Position numbers and translations under genes: made by a program. Of a stretch of 17,823 nt of DNA, positions 1 to 6,826 are shown piece after piece. Source of the stretch: DASXMX01 sp036794395 (GTDB taxonomy: Bacteria; Planctomycetota; Phycisphaerae; Tepidisphaerales; Tepidisphaeraceae); assembly GCA_036794395.1 (NCBI GenBank), contig DAIRGS010000145.1, positions 1 to 17,823 of the forward strand, written 5' to 3'. How positions within the stretch are numbered: position 1 is the first letter of the stretch; the number at the start of each line of letters is the position of its first letter. A model generated the notes under the pieces. It made no database searches, was not told where the DNA came from, and saw only the letters and a program-made list of their open reading frames with translations.

Positions 1-53
1 GCCGAGCCGCGTTTTTCGATCGAGCACAAGCTCGGCAGGAGCCTCGCACTCCC
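1..53. repeat. REP-like palindromic element, cut by window edge
   Basis: The right arm at 30-53 (GCTCGGCAGGAGCCTCGCAC, then TCCC) is nearly identical to the right arm of the element at 4097-4162. Positions 1-6 (GCCGAG) are the inner end of the left arm, so the loop is about 23 nt and the rest of the left arm lies outside the window. A downstream motif is also shared between the two copies: CATATGCGATAGCCCTG at 74-90 and CACATGCGATTGCCCTG at 4170-4186 differ at 2 of 17 bases. This suggests the dispersed unit is longer than the hairpin alone. Confidence 0.75.
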
Positions 54-113
54 ACATTTTGCATCGGAGGGGCCATATGCGATAGCCCTGGATTTTGACC
101 CGCGCCGAACCGC

Positions 114-140
114 TGTTTACACCGTCGTCGAGCGTAAACA
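114..140. promoter_or_regulatory. Inverted repeat TGTTTAC-N13-GTAAACA, possible operator
   Basis: Perfect 7-bp arms (114-120 and 134-140) are centred 20 bp apart, two helical turns, just upstream of a good promoter at 150-178. That geometry fits a dimeric repressor or activator site for the gene at 223. No regulator is identified. Confidence 0.35.
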
Positions 141-149
141 AGTAATGTC

Positions 150-178
150 TTGCGATGATCTCTCGCGCAACTTATGAT
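150..178 (+). promoter_or_regulatory. Sigma70-type promoter of the 223 gene
   Basis: A -35 box TTGCGA (150-155), a 17-bp spacer and a -10 box TATGAT (173-178) sit about 45 bp ahead of the start codon at 223. This leaves a leader of roughly 35-40 nt that carries the GAAGGAG ribosome site. It is the best-spaced promoter visible in the window. Confidence 0.55.
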
Positions 179-222
179 TCTAACGGCATCGTCACATCGT
201 CCATACCTTTGAAGGAGAAGAT

Positions 223-1185
223 ATGTCCCGTTTTATCCAACCATTGGAGAGTCGTACTCTCCTGAGCGCAACTTCCGCATCGATCGCGGCCGAGATGACC
301 AATATCACCACAGATGCGGCAACCGTGAAGGCCGATCTGGCCGACCTCAAAACCACGGCAACCGCCGACTCCAAAGCAATTGCGCTCGATCTTAAAGGCT
401 CAAAAACGAACGCGCCAGCACTTAAAACATTCCAAAAGGATGAGAAGGTGCTGTTGACCAAAATCAACGCCGACGGCGCTTCACTGCTCAAAGGCTCGAC
501 CTCGGCCACCAAGGGAGCGGCCGATGGAAACGCCGCAATCGCCGCCCCATCCAGCGCACCTTTGGCCAACAAGATTCAAACGGATTTCAACGCACTCGCC
601 AAGGCAAGCACCAATCCGCTCACCAAACTCACAGCCGACGCCGTGACGACCACCGTCGACGCCGACCTGACTGGGCTCAATGGCGTTTCGACCCATGCCG
701 CCGGTGCAAAAACGAATCTGGATACCAAGATCGCCAAGCTTCTGGCCGACAGCGCCACATATTCGAACGCGCTGGGCGCGCTCAAGACCGATCTGGCCTC
801 CCTGCTCCCGGCCCCCACCACCACGCCCAGCCTGATCGGCGACTACAAGGGCACCCTCAAGACCAAAGGCATCCTCTTCGGAATCGGCGCCCAGACCCTC
901 CCTCTCGAAATCATCGTCACCGCCCAGACGCTCACCACCCTCAGCGGCAGCATCACCGTCTCCGGTAATACCGCCAGCGGCACCATCACCGTCACTGAAT
1001 TGAGCACCGGCAAAGTCACCATGGCCCTCTCCGACAGCGGTGTGAACGTGACCCTCAACGGCAACGTCAACGTCGTCCCCACAAAAGCCGGCCTGACCCC
1101 GGGTAGCGTCATCAGCGGACACGGCACACTCTCCATCAGCGGATTCGACGTCGATGGCGATTTCACCGTCACCAAGATCACCTAA
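223..1185 (+). CDS. Exported protein with planctomycetal LE-x-R-x-LLS N-terminus
   Basis: This 320-aa protein starts at an ATG preceded by GAAGGAG at a good distance. Residues 6-16 (QPLESRTLLSA) match the short N-terminal motif found on many large exported planctomycete proteins. It is known as a family signature, thought to mark export, although it is not a classical signal peptide. Residues about 20-190 are rich in Ala, Thr, Asp and Lys and look helical, with spaced 'DLKTTATADSKAIALDLK'-like segments. Residues about 200-320 are rich in Thr, Gly, Ser and Val with alternating hydrophobics, consistent with a beta-sandwich or barrel end domain. No catalytic motif is visible. It has its own promoter and terminator, so it is monocistronic. 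Function unknown; a surface or extracellular structural role is inference. Confidence 0.85.
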   Translation: MSRFIQPLESRTLLSATSASIAAEMTNITTDAATVKADLADLKTTATADSKAIALDLKGSKTNAPALKTFQKDEKVLLTKINADGASLLKGSTSATKGAADGNAAIAAPSSAPLANKIQTDFNALAKASTNPLTKLTADAVTTTVDADLTGLNGVSTHAAGAKTNLDTKIAKLLADSATYSNALGALKTDLASLLPAPTTTPSLIGDYKGTLKTKGILFGIGAQTLPLEIIVTAQTLTTLSGSITVSGNTASGTITVTELSTGKVTMALSDSGVNVTLNGNVNVVPTKAGLTPGSVISGHGTLSISGFDVDGDFTVTKIT

Positions 1186-1214
1186 GAAATAAGACTCATT
1201 CCCAATTCATTCAA

Positions 1215-1248
1215 AGCCCAGGCTCGCCGAGCCTGGGCTCCTTTATTT
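1215..1248 (+). terminator. Rho-independent terminator after the 223 gene
   Basis: AGCCCAGGCT (1215-1224), loop CGCCG, AGCCTGGGCT (1230-1239) form a perfect 10-bp stem followed by CCTTTATTT. It lies 30 bp after the stop codon. Confidence 0.8.
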
Positions 1249-1375
1249 CCATAACAAATACCACCTCCCTCCCCCCCCGCTTCGCAATCCCCCTACACAT
1301 CATGGTAAGATCCGCCCGACAACGGGGGCCGCCTTCCCGCAGACCCCCGATGGCTTTGACACCAGGGGTTCCACC

Positions 1376-3721
1376 GTGTCCAAAAATCCTCCCACACCGT
1401 CCACCACACCCAACACCTTCTGCCTCGCCTGCGGCTACCCCCTCAACCACCTCCCCGAGAACCGCTGCCCAGAGTGCGGATTAAAGTTTGATCCTTCCGA
1501 CCCGCGCACGTTCAACCTCGGTCGGCCGCTACGTTCGTGGCAACGCCGGGTTTTGAAACCGCCGAGTTGGCGAACCGTATCGCTGGCGGTGCTCGGTACG
1601 CTGCCGCTTCTCTGGATCAGCGGCTGGCCGTGGTCGGGGCCCGAGCCGTGGTCCGTTTTGCGCGAAGAATTCTGCCGCCCCGATTGGAGCCAATGGCCTT
1701 TCACTGCCCCAGATATTCAGTTCTACATGGCCGTCCTTCTATGGGCTCTGTTTGCCGTCGTTTACGTCCCAAAGAAACTGGGCCGTCTGCTGGTACCACC
1801 CTCCGCGCGCCAAATGAATGTCGTCGGCCCCAGCCCCATGCTGAGAAACCGCGTGATTGCCGGCACGGCGCTGATCGCCGTAATTTGCCTGCTGTTTGGC
1901 TGGCAAGGTCGGATCGGACGACGGTGGATCGCTGGGTCTACATTGTCCTCGGGCCTCGGGCGGTTACCCCCCGTATATCTCAATAGCGACCAAATCACAG
2001 ACGTCTTCTCCAGCTTCCTCGTCAGCTTCGCCAACTCGCGAGATCGCACCACCGCCCTAGCGTTTCTACTGGAAAACTCGGATCGAGATACTTTGGAACG
2101 CTTGGTAAGTGCTGAAGCCGGCGAGCGGGATTCGGAACTTCGCGTTTTGGAGTTGCATCTCATCTCGATATGGCGGTCCCGCGCCACGATACCTCTGTTC
2201 ATCACCCGCCTGCGCGATACCGATTCCCACATCCGCGCCGCTGCCGCCGACGCGCTGGGAATAATTCGACAGCCCAGTTATTCGATCTCGGATACGACGG
2301 AGTTGGATTCCAAACCTCCCATCGCCGTGTACAGCGTAATCAATCCTCCTTCCTCCTCCATGAGAAGCCCGTCGCGCGACGGCGACTTGTTTGCCGGCGC
2401 ACCGCAGTCAATCGATCTCTCGATCCGGGAATCACTTCAGAAAATGTTGACCGATGGTTCGACCCAACTTGAACGCGAGGCAGCGGCGCGGACGCTTGTC
2501 AGTTGGCCGCCCGATATATACCGCCTCCGCCTGGCCGAGTGGGGCATATGGATCGACAACCAGGGCCACATGGCAATGGCCAAACGGGTCATCGAAGAAA
2601 TCCCGCCCTTCGTCCATCAAACCGGCAATCGGCTCAATACGTTTGACGAATATTTTAACCATCCGACGGCAGCCAGGTTCGGCTACTACTATCCGACATT
2701 CGTCACCAAGCCGGTCATTCATCTGACGGCCGACAGGCCGATGGCTGTTGACCTTGAAGTGCACATCCGCGACGGCCGACCCTGGTACGCGTTCCCGCAT
2801 CCCACCAACTTTGGTTTGGGTTTAGAGAAGGAGTTCGCAACCGACACACCCTTGTGGATCGTACGCCTATCTGTCCCTCCGCCACCATCGCCGCCAAGCC
2901 AATTTAACCCTGGATCGATTAACCCCATTTTGGATCTCCACTACGGCTATCCGTGGCTTAGTCCGAAACATTATATTTACAATACCGACTCCACAGGCAC
3001 GAGAGCGATCTATGACATCGGCCTCCAGTGGCAAAGTCTAATCGTGTCCCCCGCCCGTCTCCCTTGGATGAAGCCGCCCGCGGTGCCAACCGATCCGAAA
3101 TTTCGATGGTGGGAACGTTTGCGTGACGTGCCCAGCAGTTGGATTTCAGCATTCGATGACACTGAGCGATTCCTCTACTACGACGGACCGACCCGCCGCC
3201 AGGTCCCGTTGCGCGTAAGTCTGCAACCGTCCACCCGGACCCTCACTTTCACTGCACCCAATGAAGGCGCCAGTCGCGCCGATGGCTGCTCCGACGCATT
3301 CCATCCGGTCGAGCCCCTCATGCCAGAAAACCTCCCGCACCGGGAAGGCTTGTACATTGAGCTATTGCCCGACGGCATTCTCCGCGGACAATACATCGCA
3401 ATCGGGCCTAAAGACTTCGCCAATCTTGAGAATAATCTTCCCCTGCAAAGCGAAGCGGTAATCGATCGCCTCCGCCAAATGCTCACCTCCTACGGCCTAA
3501 CCACCCCCGAAGCCGACGGCCTGATCGCCGCCTGGTCTCCCCAATTCTTTCACACCGAAGGCCGCCGCTTCATCCTCCGCATGTCCCCCGAGGACTACGC
3601 CGCCCAGTGCCCCATCGCCGTCCGCCCCGCGCCGACAGAACTCGTCCGCCTCGGCCTCATCCTCACCGAGTTCGACGTCGTTGAAAACCACAAGGTAGAC
3701 ACGGACGCCGTGCGACATTGA
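1376..3721 (+). CDS. Zinc-ribbon membrane protein with HEAT-like segment, unknown function
   Basis: A 781-aa protein with a GTG start; AGGGG lies about 8 nt upstream. Residues 16-35 hold a CxxC...CPEC zinc ribbon (C16, C19, C31, C34) in the 'CGYPL...CPECG' form common at the N-termini of Phycisphaerae membrane proteins. Three hydrophobic stretches at about 67-83, 114-131 and 160-176 are likely membrane spans. Residues about 271-296 resemble one HEAT-type helical repeat (TIPLFITRLRD...HIRAAAADALG). The remaining 480 residues have no motif I recognise; they are rich in Pro, Trp and Tyr and probably lie outside the membrane. The arrangement suggests a cytoplasmic zinc ribbon and a large extracytoplasmic domain, but topology is inference. 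It follows the previous gene's terminator, so it is transcribed separately. Function unknown. Confidence 0.85.
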   Translation: MSKNPPTPSTTPNTFCLACGYPLNHLPENRCPECGLKFDPSDPRTFNLGRPLRSWQRRVLKPPSWRTVSLAVLGTLPLLWISGWPWSGPEPWSVLREEFCRPDWSQWPFTAPDIQFYMAVLLWALFAVVYVPKKLGRLLVPPSARQMNVVGPSPMLRNRVIAGTALIAVICLLFGWQGRIGRRWIAGSTLSSGLGRLPPVYLNSDQITDVFSSFLVSFANSRDRTTALAFLLENSDRDTLERLVSAEAGERDSELRVLELHLISIWRSRATIPLFITRLRDTDSHIRAAAADALGIIRQPSYSISDTTELDSKPPIAVYSVINPPSSSMRSPSRDGDLFAGAPQSIDLSIRESLQKMLTDGSTQLEREAAARTLVSWPPDIYRLRLAEWGIWIDNQGHMAMAKRVIEEIPPFVHQTGNRLNTFDEYFNHPTAARFGYYYPTFVTKPVIHLTADRPMAVDLEVHIRDGRPWYAFPHPTNFGLGLEKEFATDTPLWIVRLSVPPPPSPPSQFNPGSINPILDLHYGYPWLSPKHYIYNTDSTGTRAIYDIGLQWQSLIVSPARLPWMKPPAVPTDPKFRWWERLRDVPSSWISAFDDTERFLYYDGPTRRQVPLRVSLQPSTRTLTFTAPNEGASRADGCSDAFHPVEPLMPENLPHREGLYIELLPDGILRGQYIAIGPKDFANLENNLPLQSEAVIDRLRQMLTSYGLTTPEADGLIAAWSPQFFHTEGRRFILRMSPEDYAAQCPIAVRPAPTELVRLGLILTEFDVVENHKVDTDAVRH

Positions 3722-3723
3722 CC

Positions 3724-3751
3724 TGCTACACCGGTGTAAGCCAGTGTAGCA
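3724..3751. repeat. Inverted repeat TGCTACAC/GTGTAGCA with inner 12-bp palindrome
   Basis: Perfect 8-bp arms (3724-3731 and 3744-3751) enclose part of a perfect palindrome, TACACCGGTGTA (3727-3738). It starts right after the stop codon of the preceding gene. It could be an operator or part of a termination structure; no T-tract follows directly. Confidence 0.55.
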
Positions 3752-3764
3752 TGTGCAGCACGGT

Positions 3765-3793
3765 ACCCCCGTTTTTCACCTGAAAACAGGGGT
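3765..3793 (+). other. Stem-loop after the 1376 gene
   Basis: ACCCC-C-GTTTT pairs with AAAAC-A-GGGGT around a 7-nt loop, leaving one internal mismatch. It may help end the upstream transcript, but lacks a following T-run, so its role is open. Confidence 0.35.
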
Positions 3794-3912
3794 CCATGCA
3801 ACACTCGCTACACCTGTTACACGATGGTTGCATCATTTGCCTGCTATTGCCCTCAGAAGCGCTGCCATAACCCACTGTATCTTCAACGCTTGCAATACAC
3901 CGCCAAAATGAC

Positions 3913-3939
3913 GCTACACTTTGCTACACAATGCTACAC
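3913..3939. repeat. Three GCTACAC copies at exact 10-bp spacing
   Basis: GCTACAC occurs at 3913-3919, 3923-3929 and 3933-3939. Same-face spacing on the helix is typical of cooperative protein binding sites. The next gene is about 310 bp downstream, across the assembly gap. Confidence 0.55.
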
Positions 3940-4086
3940 TTTCCCCACTCTTGCCCCACTGTAGCATGCCCATCTTCCTCGCCTCCGCGACCGTCGTCGT
4001 CGCCATGGGTAACTCGCATCGAATTTCAAACAACCCACAACCCCAGGGCAAGCGCATGTTCCTGGCCCCGCGACTCATTTCGGGAG

Positions 4087-4096
4087 NNNNNNNNNN
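4087..4096. other. Assembly gap (10 N)
   Basis: Ten ambiguous bases lie between GGGAG and GGAGTGCGAGG, exactly at the edge of a dispersed palindromic repeat. The true length of missing sequence is unknown, and the matching GGAG on both sides suggests contig ends that stopped in the repeat. Confidence 0.95.
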
Positions 4097-4162
4097 GGAG
4101 TGCGAGGCTCCTGCCGAGCGAATGCGACTGAAAAAATGCGCTCGGCGGGAGCCTCGCACTCC
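4097..4162. repeat. REP-like palindromic element, intact hairpin
   Basis: The left arm 4097-4119 (GGAGTGCGAGGCTCCTGCCG, then AGC) pairs with 4140-4162 over 23 bp with a single mismatch that would be G-U in RNA. The loop is 20 nt. The same arm occurs at 30-53 and, diverged, at 8776-8799. The size and shape match REP/BIME-type dispersed elements. No REP-associated transposase gene is in this window. Confidence 0.8.
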
Positions 4163-4246
4163 CAGCGAAGGCACATGCGATTGCCCTGCCCACAACCCCC
4201 TCCACCAACAATTGACAAAGCACAAAGGACCAAGGACAAAATCCAA

Positions 4247-5161
4247 ATGCTCACCACCCTCACCCCGGCACAACTAACCGCCTCCGTCCTGGCCGTCCCC
4301 CCGCTTTGCCGCAACGCCGATTACTCTCTCAACGAAACCGAAAACGCAAAACTCATCCGCCACATCGAGTCCGGCGGCGTCCGCACCCTTCTCTACGGCG
4401 GCAACGCCAACTTCTACCACATCGCCCTCAGCGAATTCGATCAAACCCTCAGCCTGCTCTCCCAGCACGCCGGCCCCGATACGCTGGTGATCCCCTCGGC
4501 CGGCCCGGCGTTTGGCCTGATGATGGACCAGGCGAAAATCATCCGCCGCCATCGCTTCCCCACCGTGATGGTGCTTCCACAGGTAGGCATCACCACCTCG
4601 CAAGGCGTCGAGGCCGGCGTCCGCAGATTCGTCGACGCCGCCGGCGTCCCCGCCCTGCTCTACATCAAAGCCGACGGCTACATCGACGTCCCGCAAGTCG
4701 CCGCCCTCGCCAAAGACCGCATCATCTCCGGCATCAAATACGCCACCGTCCGCACCGACACCGCCAAGGACGATTACCTCCGCGACCTGGTTTCAAAAGT
4801 CGATCCCGGCATCATCATCAGCGGCATCGGCGAGCAGCCCGCCATCACCCACCTCCGCGATTTCAAGCTCGGCGGCTTCACCTCCGGCTGCGTCTGCATC
4901 GCCCCAAAACTCTCCGCCCAAATGCTCAAAGCCATCCGGGGAGCGGACTGGACCACCGCCGAGAAAATCCGCAAAACCTTCCAACCCCTTGAAGACCTCC
5001 GCAACGCCCTCAACCCCATCCGCGTCCTGCATGAAGCAGTGAGATTAGCCGGGATCGTCAACACAGGCCCATTGCTACCCCTGCTCACCAACCTCCCCGA
5101 AGAACACCGCGCCTCCGTTCGCACCGCCGCCAAGACACTGCTCGATGCCGACACAAATTAA
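4247..5161 (+). CDS. DHDPS/N-acetylneuraminate lyase family class I aldolase
   Basis: A 304-aa protein, the usual length for the dihydrodipicolinate synthase/NAL superfamily. These are TIM-barrel enzymes that form a Schiff base with pyruvate or a related 2-oxo acid. Lys164 in 'IISGIKYA' aligns with the family's catalytic lysine (GIKxx). The region 'LLYGGNANFY' stands where family members have GTTGE, and 'ALLYIKADGYID' stands where DapA has its YNVPxRT segment. These departures argue against a true DapA, so the substrate cannot be named. The frame is open further upstream to 4100, but that part reads through the palindromic repeat. ATG 4247 is preferred because AAGGAC lies about 11 nt upstream. 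A TTGACA hexamer at 4212 could be a -35 box, without a good -10. Monocistronic. Confidence 0.88.
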   Translation: MLTTLTPAQLTASVLAVPPLCRNADYSLNETENAKLIRHIESGGVRTLLYGGNANFYHIALSEFDQTLSLLSQHAGPDTLVIPSAGPAFGLMMDQAKIIRRHRFPTVMVLPQVGITTSQGVEAGVRRFVDAAGVPALLYIKADGYIDVPQVAALAKDRIISGIKYATVRTDTAKDDYLRDLVSKVDPGIIISGIGEQPAITHLRDFKLGGFTSGCVCIAPKLSAQMLKAIRGADWTTAEKIRKTFQPLEDLRNALNPIRVLHEAVRLAGIVNTGPLLPLLTNLPEEHRASVRTAAKTLLDADTN

Positions 5162-5216
5162 GACAAATTCTTAAACACGAAGGCACGAAGCCACGAAGAA
5201 TGCAAATGCGAAAGAA

Positions 5217-5298
5217 TTAACCGCATATGACGCAGATTTACGCAGATGAATTCAGGTCTTTGTCTTTATCTGCGAGCATCTGCGCAATCTGTGGTTAA
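5217..5298. repeat. Palindromic 'CGCAGAT/ATCTGCG' module, copy 1
   Basis: Imperfect 31-nt arms at 5217-5247 and 5268-5298 begin and end with TTAACC and GGTTAA and contain repeated CGCAGAT and ATCTGCG units. The right arm matches copy 2 (5886-5916) at nearly every base, over ATCTGCGAGCATCTGCG and beyond. Such modules are dispersed in many bacterial genomes; no function is established. Confidence 0.75.
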
Positions 5299-5347
5299 GA
5301 ATTCTTCTCTGTGCTTTCTTCTGTGCTCTCTGTGTTCTCTGTGGTTA

Positions 5348-5795
5348 CCCCGCTTCGTCGCTACTACGGACCCATCCGACTCCTCGCCGCCTTCGTCCGA
5401 TGGTTATGGATTCCCGTCGGTCGAGAGGGACTTACTCCCCCGACTGCGAGGTCTCTGGCGTTCCCGGCTTCATCTTTCGGCACGCGCCGTCCCCTTTGAC
5501 CCCGGGGAGCCCAGCGGCTGCACGTGGAAGGCTTGCCTCCCGCTTTCACCCGCTGCTTGACCGCTGGTGCAGGCTTGGTCCTCTTCGACGGATTGGCCGC
5601 TCCCACCTGGTGTAACGAGGCTGAATTGGGTTCGCTTAGCGCTACGGCTCGCGCCTTCGCCGCGGAGGCTTTGCCCTCCCTTGCCGGGGCTTCGCGGGTC
5701 GAATCACTCCAATCCCACGCCCGGCCGGCTACATGGCTAACGGGTCATTCCAAGGTAAACTCCTTTCAGTTTACGAGACAAAACCGGTTTCACTG
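5348..5795. other. GC-rich segment between two repeat modules, unassigned
   Basis: About 450 bp lie between the two palindromic modules. A 90-codon frame (5524-5796) is open but has no visible ribosome site, and its translation is Ala/Arg/Ser-rich. The segment could be a structured RNA or the remains of a mobile element. I see no transposase, reverse transcriptase or integrase motif. A 7-bp stem GTAAACT/AGTTTAC (5755-5774, loop CCTTTC) lies near its right end. Confidence 0.4.
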
Positions 5796-5830
5796 ACGCA
5801 CCGGAGGGCACAGAGGAAATGCGAAGAGGT

Positions 5831-5916
5831 TTAGCCGCAGATTGCGCAGATGGCCGCAGATGAAGAGAAGATTGGTCTTTCTCTTATCTGCGAGCATCTG
5901 CGTAATCTGCGGTTAA
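5831..5916. repeat. Palindromic 'CGCAGAT/ATCTGCG' module, copy 2
   Basis: Arms 5831-5861 and 5886-5916 pair at 27 of 31 positions. It is the same family as 5217-5298 and lies inside the composite repeat. A short remnant of its right arm also occurs at 17214-17237. Confidence 0.75.
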
Positions 5917-5942
5917 ATCGCTCAGCTGAAATTCTTCGTAAT

Positions 5943-6023
5943 TGTCATCCTGGAGCGCAGCGAAGGATCTGAAGATCGAACGGTTCTCCGGAATCAGATC
6001 CTTCGCTGCGCTCCAGGATGACA
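5943..6023. repeat. Perfect 30-bp-arm hairpin
   Basis: Arms 5943-5972 and 5994-6023 are perfectly complementary over 30 bp around a 21-nt loop. The arm contains GTCATCCTGGAGCGCAGCGA, a sequence type known as a dispersed intergenic repeat in many unrelated bacterial assemblies. Confidence 0.85.
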
Positions 6024-6127
6024 GTCGCTTACTCACCATCGGCAGATTTCAACAGAGCAATTTCCTCTGTGCCCTCCGTGTTCTCTGTGGCCTCTGTGCT
6101 GCATCTCGCGAAAGGTCGCCCCACCAT

Positions 6128-6157
6128 CTGACCTTGTCGCGGGATTCGGATTACAAT
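6128..6157 (+). promoter_or_regulatory. Candidate promoter giving a nearly leaderless mRNA
   Basis: CTGACC (6128-6133), an 18-bp spacer and TACAAT (6152-6157) precede the ATG at 6166 by only 8 nt. Initiation at the normal distance would start the transcript at or beside the start codon. That agrees with the absence of a Shine-Dalgarno sequence. Confidence 0.45.
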
Positions 6158-6165
6158 GCCGGCCG

Positions 6166-6681
6166 ATGCGACTTTTTACTAAAACCGCAGGTGGCTTTTA
6201 CGTTTCTCATAACTGCACCGTGACTGGCGATGTTCGGATCGCGGCGGATGCGAGTCTTTGGTTTAACGCGGTTGTTCGGGGCGATGTTGCGCACGTGACG
6301 ATCGGTCGGCGGACGAACGTACAGGACGGGGCGGTGGTTCATTGCGATACAGACGTGCCCAATGTCATCGAGGACGATGTGGTCATTGGGCATCGGGCGG
6401 TGGTGCATGGGATGTTTGTGGGCGCGGGGTCGTTGATTGGGATGGGGGCAGTGGTGTTGAGCCGGACGCGGATCGGGCGGGGGTGCCTGGTGGCGGCGGG
6501 GGCGGTAGTGCCGCCGGATCTTCAGGTTCCCGATGGGATGGTGGTGATGGGGGTGCCGGGGAAAATCGTGCGGCCGGTTAAGGAAGAAGAGCTGAAGTAC
6601 ATGCGGTGGCTGGTCCCGCATTATGTCGAGCTGGCGGAGAAGTATGTGAAAGGGGAAATGGGGGCGGCGAAATTTGAATGA
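6166..6681 (+). CDS. Gamma-carbonic anhydrase-like hexapeptide protein
   Basis: A 171-aa left-handed beta-helix protein of the gamma-CA/YrdA/PaaY group, a typical family length. The hexapeptide pattern runs from about residue 15 to 130, followed by a C-terminal helix (about 137-165). Residues that match the archaeal Cam enzyme are visible: R38 and D40 in 'VVRGDV', Q53 and D54 in 'TNVQDG', and three candidate zinc ligands H59 (VVHCD), H76 (IGHRA) and H81 (VVHG). A trimeric cytoplasmic carbonic anhydrase is therefore possible. Many family members are inactive or bind other ligands, so activity is not proven. The last codons lie inside the 43-bp inverted repeat at 6668-6826. No ribosome site precedes the ATG; see the promoter at 6128. 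Confidence 0.9.
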   Translation: MRLFTKTAGGFYVSHNCTVTGDVRIAADASLWFNAVVRGDVAHVTIGRRTNVQDGAVVHCDTDVPNVIEDDVVIGHRAVVHGMFVGAGSLIGMGAVVLSRTRIGRGCLVAAGAVVPPDLQVPDGMVVMGVPGKIVRPVKEEELKYMRWLVPHYVELAEKYVKGEMGAAKFE

Positions 6682-6826
6682 CCCTTCGACGAGCTCAGGG
6701 CAGGCGAATCGCCGAAATTCGAATGACTGAATGACGAAACGAACACACTGGGCCAAGCATTCGTGCTTCAGTCATTCGTCATTGATTCGCCTGCCCTGAG
6801 CTCGTCGAAGGGTCATTCAAATTTCG
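6668..6826. repeat. 43-bp perfect inverted repeat, likely bidirectional terminator
   Basis: Arms 6668-6710 and 6784-6826 are perfectly complementary over 43 bp and include CCCTTCGACGAGCTCAGGG, a dispersed repeat known from many bacterial genomes. Inside, a 12-bp stem CGAATGACTGAA/TTCAGTCATTCG extends the pairing. The structure sits between two convergent genes and overlaps both stop codons, so it can end transcription from both sides. Confidence 0.85.

Larger units (their letters stand above)
3722..4086. other. Gene-free stretch with repeated GCTACAC motifs
   Basis: No convincing coding frame. The stretch contains GCTACAC at 3725, 3807, 3913, 3923 and 3933, its complement GTGTAGC at 3744, and CTGTAGC at 3959-3965. 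The copies at 3913, 3923 and 3933 are exactly 10 bp apart. The segment ends at the assembly gap. Confidence 0.6.
5802..6078. repeat. Composite of nested inverted repeats
   Basis: Perfect 19-bp outer arms at 5802-5820 and 6060-6078 enclose two complete palindromes: the CGCAGAT module, copy 2 (5831-5916), and a 30-bp hairpin (5943-6023). The nesting looks like successive insertion of palindromic elements into one another's loops. No coding capacity for mobility is present. Confidence 0.8.
5162..6165. other. 1-kb gene-poor repeat region
   Basis: No convincing gene in 1 kb. It holds a palindromic 'CGCAGAT' module (5217-5298), CTCTGTG-rich runs (about 5307-5345 and 6063-6100), a central GC-rich segment (5348-5795), and a composite of nested inverted repeats (5802-6078). 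Short open frames here have repeat-like, low-complexity translations. Confidence 0.7.

Noticed and set aside
481..1122. Long minus-strand frame opposite the first gene
   Set aside because: It is the antisense shadow of a strong gene with promoter, ribosome site and terminator on the plus strand.
3913..3939. CRISPR-like array
   Set aside because: Repeats are only 7 bp with 3-bp gaps and no cas gene is present; a binding-site array is the better reading.
4100..4246. N-terminal extension of the aldolase gene
   Set aside because: It reads through the palindromic repeat, lacks a ribosome site and makes the protein longer than the family.
5246..5796. Several overlapping open frames in the repeat region
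   Set aside because: They are low-complexity or repeat-derived translations without ribosome sites.
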